Below are positions 7,141 to 12,217 of a DNA stretch of 13,822 bases, in pieces (positions within the stretch are counted from its first letter, which is position 1; every line of letters starts with the position of its first letter). The stretch comes from JBDRGC01 sp043818215 (GTDB taxonomy: Bacteria; Chloroflexota; Anaerolineae; Anaerolineales; UBA11858). Both the position numbers and the translations under genes were made by a program. The stretch is taken from the NCBI GenBank assembly GCA_043818215.1, contig JBDRGC010000248.1, forward strand, positions 1 to 13,822. Reading direction: 5' to 3'. The notes under the pieces are model-generated. The model made no database searches. It saw only the letters and a list, made by a program, of their open reading frames with translations, and was not told the DNA's origin.

Positions 7141-7317
7141 GGAAGTTACCACCCAAAAACTTGAAATCATATAGATGTGTTTCAAACGATTTGAAAAGAC
7201 CTGCCAGGTTTTCGCTCGTGGTTGGTAAAAGGGGGCGAAATTTCTGCTCATAAAACGCCGAGTGTTTCCCTGACAAAAATGTCTATTGACGTTATCTCGA
7301 AATTCATATAGACTTCA

Positions 7318-7464
7318 ATAGTAATTGCTCAAAATCCTGTTGATAGAACTGCATTGCACTTGAAAAGTGCGTTGCAGTTCGGGTCTTTAGGGCAGAATCG
7401 TGGTGCAACGCATCCTTCGGGATGCAATGCACCACTAACATTTTGAGCAACTACCTTCAACAGG
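7318..7464. repeat. REP-type double-hairpin element with terminal inverted repeats
   Basis: Outer ends GTAATTGCTCAAAAT (7321-7335) and ATTTTGAGCAACTAC (7440-7454) are inverted with one mismatch; CCTGTTGA (7336-7343) also has an inverse at 7457-7464. Inside are two hairpins. The first has 16-nt arms GAACTGCATTGCACTT (7346-7361) and AAGTGCGTTGCAGTTC (7365-7380). The second has arms GTGGTGCAACGCATCC (7400-7415) and GGATGCAATGCACCAC (7420-7435) closed by a TTCG tetraloop. The centre of each stem is mismatched. No coding capacity. The element lies upstream of the GAF-GGDEF gene. Confidence 0.8.
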
Positions 7465-7501
7465 CATTTGGGGTCTCCGGGGTTTCTCGTGGGAGGAGGC
7501 C

Positions 7502-7545
7502 GGGGTGGGAGTTTTAGCGGGCTGGCCCGCCAAAACTTCCACCCC
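7502..7545. other. Strong 21-bp hairpin upstream of the GAF-GGDEF gene
   Basis: Arms GGGGTGGGAGTTTTAGCGGGC (7502-7522, one base longer than most stems here) and 7525-7545 pair at 19 of 21 positions with a TG loop. No T-run follows, so it is not a classic terminator. It ends 100 bp before the start codon and could lie in the leader mRNA or be another dispersed palindrome. A short CACGCAAAGTCCC stretch follows. Confidence 0.6.
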
Positions 7546-7645
7546 TAGGACTCACCACGCAAAGTCCCAAAGAGCCGGTATTTTCTCGAAAAGAAGGGAT
7601 GGCGGGTTCAAAAAATGAAGAAAGAGAAGAGAGAAGAGCAGCATT

Positions 7646-9892
7646 ATGAGGACATCACTTCAGTATGCACACCGCGTCAAGCGGCAGGTCACCGTTACTA
7701 CTATAACATTCATAACGGTGATGCATGTTTCTTATTGCTTCTTACGCGGCATATCGATCATCGACACTACAAGTATATGGCTTATTGCAGTGACAGGCGC
7801 GGTTATTCTGATTAACTTCTCCTTTCACAAAGTCGAGCAATTACAAGAAAAACTTGCCAGACAACTGTCTGAATCCCAACGGCAGTATCAACGCCAGTCT
7901 GCATTGGCCCGTCTGAGCGGAGGTTTTGCAGCCACTCACGATGAAGATGAAATCTGCAAGGGGCTGGCTCAACGGCTGCAAGAGGTGCAAGGCTATGAGC
8001 AAGTGTCTGTCTACTTGTTGAACAAGAGCACAGAAGAGCGTGTGCTTCATGCTGATACCGGCCATTTTATAGCGCCAGCAACTCTGTCAATTCCACCCGG
8101 TATTGGACTTAGCGAGCAGCCAATTCTGGATGGTCAACTCCATTACACACCAGATATAAGTGAAGAGCTTCGATATTTGCCAGGTTTGGGACAGGGATCG
8201 GAAGTAGATGTTCCCATACAGTACGACACGGAGGTAATGGGGGTTCTGGTTGTCGAAAGCCACCAGGTGGATGCCTTCAACCAGGATGATTTCGATCTCC
8301 TGACCGCGGCTGCGGATCAGGCTGCTATTGCCTTGGAAAACATCCGTCTACTCACAGCCGAACAGGCCCGACGCCGGGAGGCTGAAATCCTCCGTGAGAC
8401 TACCGCAGTAGTGAGTTCTGCCTTAGACCTGGGGAGCGTTTTAGACCGCATCCTGATTCAATTGGAACAGGTTGTCCATTATGATAGCGCCTGCATATTC
8501 CTTTTGGAAGAGGACAAGCTGCTTGCCAAAGCTGCTCGCGAGCTGCCACACTCAAACGAAGTAGTTGGACACTATTTTTCGGCCGATGACGAACTCTTTC
8601 AACTTATTCTGCGCGCAGATCGCCCGGTTATTCTGGGCGACGTTCGTGACGATCCTCGCTTCGAAGGATGGGGAGGCACTCACGAGATGTGCAGTTGGAT
8701 GGGGGTACCTCTCAAAGTGGGCGACAATATCATCGGATGTCTGACGCTAGATAATTCGCGAACAAATGCTTACGATGACTCTAAAGCTAATCTGGCACGA
8801 ATATTTGCTAATCGGGCAGCTATTGCTCTGGAAAACGCCCAGTTGTATTATGCGGCCAAAAACTCAGCCGAAAAATTATTGGTTCTCCACGAGGTCAGCC
8901 AGGACATCATCAGCGCAGGGATGGATATCGAGCGTATCTATACGGCTATTCACGAAGCCGCGAAGCGTTTAATGCCATGTGAGGCTTTCGCTATTTCGAT
9001 ACTTGATGATGCCAGTCAGGAAATCGAAGTTGCTTATATGGTTGACCGGGATGGGCGGGTGCCACCCCTACGGATGCCATCAGGCCAGGGATTAAGCGGA
9101 CATATCATATCCACAGGCAAAGCTATGATTGCATACGATTTTCCAGAATCCGATGAGGCGAAAAGTATCAAGGTAGTACATATCGGCAGCCCAGAACATA
9201 TACGAGCTTTCATTGCGGTTCCATTAAGACTCGGCGACAAGATATTTGGGATGCTCTCAGCCCAGAGTTACCAATCTCACGAATACACTATCGATGATCA
9301 GCATCTGTTGGAAATGTTAGCTGCACATGCTACAATTGCTCTTGATAACGCTCAATTGTTCGCGGAAATTCAGCGCATAGCAATTATAGATAGTCTCACT
9401 GAGGTTTATAATCGCCGTTATTTCTTCGATGCGACTCGCCGCGAATTCTCCCGGTCATACCGCTATCAGAACCCACTATCTATCATCATGTTAGATTTGG
9501 ATCATTACAAGCGCGTCAATGACATTTATGGACACGCCACTGGCGATCAGGTGCTCAAGTTATTGGCACAAAGAATCCAGGGTTATACCCGCGAGAGCGA
9601 TACTTTGGGGCGCTACGGTGGTGATGAATTCTGCATCCTCCTGCCTGAAACTGACATTGTCCAGGCACTTGAAATTGCTGAACGGCTGCGCACCTATGTT
9701 GCCAGCGAACCAATCCAAACCGAGCAAGCAATATTAACCATAACCTTGAGTCTTGGTGTTTCCAGCATGGCTAAAAATATAACCGACCTGTCACAACTAT
9801 TGCAGTGCGCCGATACAGCACTATATGATGCCAAGCAAGCTGGACGCAATTGTGTTCGTGCCAGAGAGTGGCCTCTCCAAGTTAAGGTTTAA
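7646..9892 (+). CDS. Membrane-anchored triple-GAF diguanylate cyclase
   Basis: A 748-residue signalling protein predicted to make c-di-GMP from two GTP. Two N-terminal membrane segments (about 15-33 and 41-59) have a very short connection. A coiled coil (about 62-88) leads to three GAF sensor domains (about 96-232, 255-398, 420-568), then a GGDEF domain (576-742). The active-site motif RYGGDEF (656-662) is intact, metal-site Asp617 is in LDLDHYK, and the RESD inhibitory site (649-652) sits exactly five residues before GGDEF, so product inhibition is expected. No EAL or HD-GYP domain. GAF ligands are unknown; no obvious bilin Cys or FhlA-type feature is recognised. The RBS is poor (AGAAGAG upstream), but the first transmembrane segment requires a start at or near this ATG. 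The gene stands alone on the plus strand behind a long repeat-bearing leader. Confidence 0.93.
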   Translation: MRTSLQYAHRVKRQVTVTTITFITVMHVSYCFLRGISIIDTTSIWLIAVTGAVILINFSFHKVEQLQEKLARQLSESQRQYQRQSALARLSGGFAATHDEDEICKGLAQRLQEVQGYEQVSVYLLNKSTEERVLHADTGHFIAPATLSIPPGIGLSEQPILDGQLHYTPDISEELRYLPGLGQGSEVDVPIQYDTEVMGVLVVESHQVDAFNQDDFDLLTAAADQAAIALENIRLLTAEQARRREAEILRETTAVVSSALDLGSVLDRILIQLEQVVHYDSACIFLLEEDKLLAKAARELPHSNEVVGHYFSADDELFQLILRADRPVILGDVRDDPRFEGWGGTHEMCSWMGVPLKVGDNIIGCLTLDNSRTNAYDDSKANLARIFANRAAIALENAQLYYAAKNSAEKLLVLHEVSQDIISAGMDIERIYTAIHEAAKRLMPCEAFAISILDDASQEIEVAYMVDRDGRVPPLRMPSGQGLSGHIISTGKAMIAYDFPESDEAKSIKVVHIGSPEHIRAFIAVPLRLGDKIFGMLSAQSYQSHEYTIDDQHLLEMLAAHATIALDNAQLFAEIQRIAIIDSLTEVYNRRYFFDATRREFSRSYRYQNPLSIIMLDLDHYKRVNDIYGHATGDQVLKLLAQRIQGYTRESDTLGRYGGDEFCILLPETDIVQALEIAERLRTYVASEPIQTEQAILTITLSLGVSSMAKNITDLSQLLQCADTALYDAKQAGRNCVRAREWPLQVKV

Positions 9893-10000
9893 GGCTTTTC
9901 GAGGGGATGCTTGTGCAAAGGGTGAGACGACCTGTGCCTGGGGCAGGTGTACGCAATACGAAATTCAGGTTGGGGGGTTTGTCCGTTGAGGTGCTCCTGT
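9893..10000. other. Spacer with weak hairpin
   Basis: Between the cyclase stop and the kinase remnant lies ACCTGTGCCTGGGGCAGGT (about 9930-9948), an imperfect hairpin without a T-run. It might reduce read-through, but the evidence is weak. No gene seen. Confidence 0.3.
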
Positions 10001-10306
10001 GATGCGCTCAACGAACGCTACCCGGAATACGACCCGGACAAGGTCGCCACGGTGACGGTGCGCCTCTTCGAGAAAGATGACCGACGCTGGCTGCGCACCA
10101 CCGTCGAAGATCATGGCACGGGCATTCCCGCTGAAATCAGGGAACGCATCTTCGATCCCTTCTACACCACCAAAGACCGCGCCCTGGGTACCGGCCTGGG
10201 ACTCTCGATCAGCCTGAGCATCGTTCAGGACCACCACGGCGAACTGACCTTCGAGAGCGAAGAAGATCAGTTCACACGCTTCCATCTCGACTTGCCGGTG
10301 GATAAT
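10001..10306 (+). pseudogene. 3' remnant of a histidine kinase (HATPase_c part only)
   Basis: About 102 residues of kinase ATP-binding domain: DALNERYPEYDPDK (truncated N-box), VEDHGTGIP (G1 box), IFDPFYTTK (F box), GTGLGLSIS (G2 box) and a closing FHLDLPVDN. There is no phosphoacceptor His, no sensor and no credible start. A GTG at 9947 opens the frame, but the residues before DALN do not resemble a kinase. Past VDN the frame runs through a GGAACTCGGAAC spacer repeat into a different gene fragment. The G2/F boxes resemble those of the intact kinase at 12218, so it may descend from a related sensor gene. Non-functional by itself. Confidence 0.85.
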
Positions 10307-10345
10307 AGCTGGGAGATTGGAACTCGGAACTCGGAACGGGGAACG

Positions 10346-10610
10346 ATGATCAGAATGAGCAAAGATGAATTGAGAGGCAGAACCAAGGCGTTTGCGATAA
10401 GAGTAGAGTTGTTCCTCAATGAAATCAAAAAAGATTTGGACACGGATACCACGGAGAAACACGGATTTTTTCATGCATTTATTAAGAAATATCCGTGAAA
10501 TCTGTGTAAATCCGCGTCCCGGTTTTTTACCGTTAGCGAGAGTCATTCGGAATCAACTTCTGCGTAGCGGAACCAGTGTCGGCGCAAATTACCGGGCTGC
10601 GCAGCGCGCC
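10346..10610 (+). pseudogene. Four-helix-bundle (S23-type) protein gene, split by a palindrome and truncated
   Basis: Part one (start at 10346 or, more typical, 10355) reads MSKDELRGRTKAFAIRVELF, the usual beginning of small four-helix-bundle proteins. Part two (10530-10610), in a different frame, reads LARVIRNQLLRSGTSVGAN then YRAAQRA, the conserved middle of the same family. Between them sits the 82-bp palindromic element at 10438-10519, which explains both the interruption and the frame change. The rest of the protein (about 50 residues normally following) is missing: the sequence jumps directly into a PhnD-like gene. Family members have unclear roles; some occur as intervening sequences in 23S rRNA genes. 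Non-functional here. Confidence 0.8.
10438..10519. repeat. 82-bp palindromic element inside the four-helix-bundle remnant
   Basis: GGACACGGATACCACGGAGA (10438-10457) followed by AACACGGATTTTTTC faces the inverse arm, which reads on the other strand GGACGCGGATTTACACAGAT then TTCACGGATATTTC. The arms are imperfect and carry internal CACGGA words about ten bases apart, like the inner arms of the elements at 127-291 and 10812-10959, but the AGACTTGTTCC outer ends are missing. Confidence 0.7.
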
Positions 10611-11053
10611 AACACGATAGATCTTTCCGACCCCGGCGACAACGTCACCCCTACCCCATCGGGTGATAAAGCGCCGCTTCGGATTGCGGTGGCGGCTATG
10701 ATCTCGCCGAAGGAAACTTTTGGCTACTATCGCGATTTGCTGGATTACATCGGCCTAAAAATGGGACGATCCGTGGATCTGGTTCAGCGCGATACATACG
10801 CCGAAGTCAATAGACTTGTTCCTAAATAAGTCGGCAAAGAATTTTGTACACGGATTCACACGGATTTCACGGATACAGCGAAATAATAAAGAGAAAAATC
10901 CGTGGTATCCGAGAAATCCGTGTACAAAAAAACCGTAATCGTTATTGGGGAACAACTCTAATAATCTGCTGGAAACCAAAAACATCGATGCCGCCTTTGT
11001 CTGCTCCGGACCCTACGTCACCGGCCATGACAAATTTGGGATGGAGTTAGTGG
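10611..11053 (+). pseudogene. PhnD-like phosphonate/phosphite substrate-binding protein, broken
   Basis: Segment one (10611-10811) reads NTIDLSD, a Thr/Pro linker, then APLRIAVAAMISPKETFGYY and RDLLDYIG...VDLVQRDTYAEVN, the typical N-terminal half-domain of PhnD-type periplasmic binding proteins, without signal peptide. Segment two (10963-11053), in another frame, continues LLETKNIDAAFVCSGPYV and TGHDKFGMELVA. Removing the 148-bp element and one AAT duplicate joins them as TYAEVN-NLLETKN. The rest of the protein (about two thirds) is lost where purine-rich low-complexity DNA begins. Such proteins often serve as sensors beside histidine kinases, which fits the kinase remnant next door, but this copy cannot work. 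Confidence 0.85.
10812..10959. mobile_element. MITE-like palindromic element, copy 2, with target duplication
   Basis: A 148-bp element with ends AGACTTGTTCC (10812-10822) and GGAACAACTCT (10949-10959), flanked by AAT on both sides (10809-10811 and 10960-10962). Inner arms: TTGTACACGGATTCACACGG against the inverse CCGAGAAATCCGTGTACAA. It is the same family as 127-291. Because it splits a recognisable coding sequence, the ends and likely duplication can be placed by restoring the frame; TA or AATA alternatives cannot be fully excluded. It supplies the premature stop (TAA at 10827-10829). Confidence 0.8.
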
Positions 11054-11117
11054 CGGGGCCAGGGAGCGAGGGGAGCGGAGGGGTGGGGGAGAGGGGGAGA
11101 CGTGGGGACACAGGGTT
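11054..11117. repeat. Purine-rich low-complexity sequence
   Basis: GGGAGCGAGGGGAGCGGAGG and GGGGGAGAGGGGGAGACG words, the same class as the insert in the acetyltransferase linker (5087-5155). It replaces the missing 3' part of the PhnD-like gene. Confidence 0.65.
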
Positions 11118-11125
11118 GTAAATCC

Positions 11126-11158
11126 ACAGTAGAAAATATGCTATAATGCACTTACTGT
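11126..11158 (+). promoter_or_regulatory. Extended -10 promoter of the HU gene, with a flanking inverted repeat
   Basis: TGCTATAAT (11139-11147) is a perfect extended -10 (TG at 11139, TATAAT at 11142-11147). The -35 region is weak, as is common with extended -10 promoters. ACAGTA (11126-11131) and TACTGT (11153-11158) form an inverted pair spanning the box and could be an operator; that part is inference. The start codon is about 65 bp downstream of the expected transcription start. Confidence 0.7.
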
Positions 11159-11161
11159 AGT

Positions 11162-11182
11162 GGGGTCAACCCAAACGACCCC
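11162..11182 (+). promoter_or_regulatory. Leader hairpin of the HU mRNA
   Basis: GGGGTC (11162-11167) and GACCCC (11177-11182) form a perfect 6-bp stem with a 9-nt loop close to the predicted 5' end of the transcript. It may stabilise the mRNA or take part in control. The role is unproven. Confidence 0.4.
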
Positions 11183-11218
11183 CTGAAAACCATTTCATTC
11201 TTTTAAAGGAGAAATATC

Positions 11219-11599
11219 ATGACTGTAAAGTACAATATTATCGAGCGTGGCAAACCCGGTGATCCGGCGGCGCCCAAGAAGTTTTACCCGTCGGTGGTTT
11301 CCAGCGGGCGGATAACAGTGCGCGAGCTGGCCAATATGGCTGCCCGCGAATCGACCCTGAGCACCATGGATTTGATGGCTGCTTACGAGAGCTTGCTGGC
11401 GCTGATCCCCGACCAGCTTGCCAAAGGTAACGTGGTGGAACTGGGTGATTTTGGCAGTTTCTGGCTGCGCAATTCTTCTGATGGCTCGGAGACAGCCGCA
11501 GAAGCCAACGACACCAATATCACCATAGTTAAGCCGCGCTTCAACCCCGGGCGTTTGTTCAAGGATGTGCTAAAAACCATCCGGTTCGAGAAGGCGTAG
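11219..11599 (+). CDS. HU family DNA-binding protein (HU-HIG type)
   Basis: A 126-residue histone-like protein. The start MTVKYNIIERGKPGDPAAPK and the PSVVSSGRITVRELANMAA helix region (about 24-43) are as in the long HU-HIG variants best known from Bacteroidota. The VVELGDFGSFWLR strand (71-83) and the PRFNPGRLFKDVL end (107-119), which carries the short arm and closing helix, are conserved. It should bind and bend DNA as a dimer in the nucleoid. A strong AAAGGAG lies seven bases before the ATG. Its own promoter and a hairpin terminator make it monocistronic. It is intact between a gene graveyard and repeats, so it is probably under selection. Chromosomal architectural protein or element-borne accessory protein cannot be decided. 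Confidence 0.92.
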   Translation: MTVKYNIIERGKPGDPAAPKKFYPSVVSSGRITVRELANMAARESTLSTMDLMAAYESLLALIPDQLAKGNVVELGDFGSFWLRNSSDGSETAAEANDTNITIVKPRFNPGRLFKDVLKTIRFEKA

Positions 11600-11609
11600 A
11601 TATGGAACA

Positions 11610-11642
11610 AGACCCGAAAGGTCTTCGATGCCTTTCGGGTCT
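11610..11642 (+). terminator. Hairpin terminator of the HU gene
   Basis: Perfect 12-bp stem AGACCCGAAAGG (11610-11621) and CCTTTCGGGTCT (11631-11642) with a 9-nt loop, starting 11 bp after the stop codon. The T-tract is poor (GCTTAAG), so termination may be partial. Confidence 0.75.
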
Positions 11643-11765
11643 GCTTAAGGGGGAAACGTAACCCGTCTCGTTTAAATCGTGACCTGTCTGGATTACAATC
11701 GTGTGCTGTCTCGTTTAAATCGTGACCTGTCTCGTTTGCAAGCGTGTGTTGTCTCGTTTTCTTTC
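11643..11765. repeat. Direct repeats spaced 21/22 bp, transposon-end-like
   Basis: The word GTCTCGTTT with a following ATCGTGA or GCGTGT recurs at 11665, 11686 (GTCTGGATT), 11708, 11729 and 11751, at spacings of 21, 22, 21 and 22 bp. A degenerate half unit may precede the first. Alternating sub-types give a 43-bp super-period. Regular two-helical-turn spacing is what arrays of transposase sites in elements with rve-type transposases look like. No transposase is in the window. Confidence 0.65.
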
Positions 11766-12039
11766 TGCATTGACTACGGGCTGCGACGCGCTCTGAGACA
11801 CTCCCTCGCTTTGACCCACGCTGTTGCTCAAGGCAGCCATGATGGGGATGCTGATACTCGCTCCGATATAGAGCGCGTACCCTTTTTCTATCGCGGCGGG
11901 TTCCCCAAGATTACCCAGTTGGCTACCGGGCAGCTCAACCAACAGTAGTTGATATTCGCGCGCTCGGCTGCCGCAGGTATCGAAGCTTACTGCGTAAATG
12001 CTGGATGTAATACTCTGACTGCACTGAAAAAACTCTCTT
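11766..12039. other. Spacer with a possible minus-strand coding remnant
   Basis: An open frame on the minus strand from about 12035 to 11715 has no good start. Its middle part, REYQLLLVELPGSQLGNLGE followed by PAAIEKGYALYIGASISIPI, looks like real protein sequence with a hydrophobic stretch. I cannot assign it to a family. The 3' part runs into the direct repeats. It may be a decayed gene fragment or an open frame by chance. Confidence 0.25.
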
Positions 12040-12177
12040 ACCGCGGAGAACGCAGAGAACGCAGAGAAAAACCTAAAACCAAGTTTAAGAATTCATGCCA
12101 GAATCTGAGCATAGTTCCGAAATCTTAAACTGATTTTCAAAAATCTCAGCGATCTCCGCGTGCTCTGCGGTGAAATA
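12038..12177. repeat. Palindromic element of the GCAGAGAAC type
   Basis: The left arm ACCGCGGAGAACGCAGAGAA then CGCAGAGAAAAA (12040-12071) has 9-bp internal periodicity. The right arm (about 12140-12175) reads on the other strand CACCGCAGAGCACGCGGAGA then TCGCTGAGATTTTT. The arms pair imperfectly around a roughly 70-bp centre that itself has a TTTAAGA/TCTTAAA pair. It lies directly upstream of the histidine kinase gene. I recall similar sequences in many unrelated environmental genomes. Confidence 0.65.
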
Positions 12178-12217
12178 ACCTTTTTTCAGTGGACTCATAC
12201 TCTTACTGGAACAGAAT

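Larger units (their letters stand above)
6947..7317. other. Non-coding spacer between divergent genes
   Basis: No convincing gene. The part next to the SDR start holds degenerate ACGTGACG words. A minus-strand TATAAT is at 7070-7075. A plus-strand TTGACG (7286-7291) lies 15 bases before TATAGA (7307-7312), a weak candidate promoter for the GAF-GGDEF gene. A lone element end is at 7119-7140. The rest is moderately AT-rich with nothing recognisable. Confidence 0.5.

Noticed and set aside
6947..7276. Minus-strand ORF of 109 codons upstream of the SDR
   Set aside because: Composition is not protein-like, and it spans the candidate promoter and the degenerate ACGTGA repeats. No homology recognised.
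7546..7645. Possible c-di-GMP (GEMM) riboswitch before the GGDEF gene, suggested by ACGCAAAG and GCCGG words
   Set aside because: The conserved GEMM core CGCACAGGGCAAACC and the correct stem order are missing. The words look like dispersed repeat debris.
7615..7815. 66-codon ORF overlapping the cyclase start
   Set aside because: It lies in another frame over the 5' end of the cyclase gene, has no family features and a weaker case than the membrane segments it would exclude.
10844..11050. 68-codon plus ORF over the MITE-like element
   Set aside because: It reads through the palindrome and the PhnD remnant in the wrong frame; the true frame is shown by the LLETKNIDAAFVC match.
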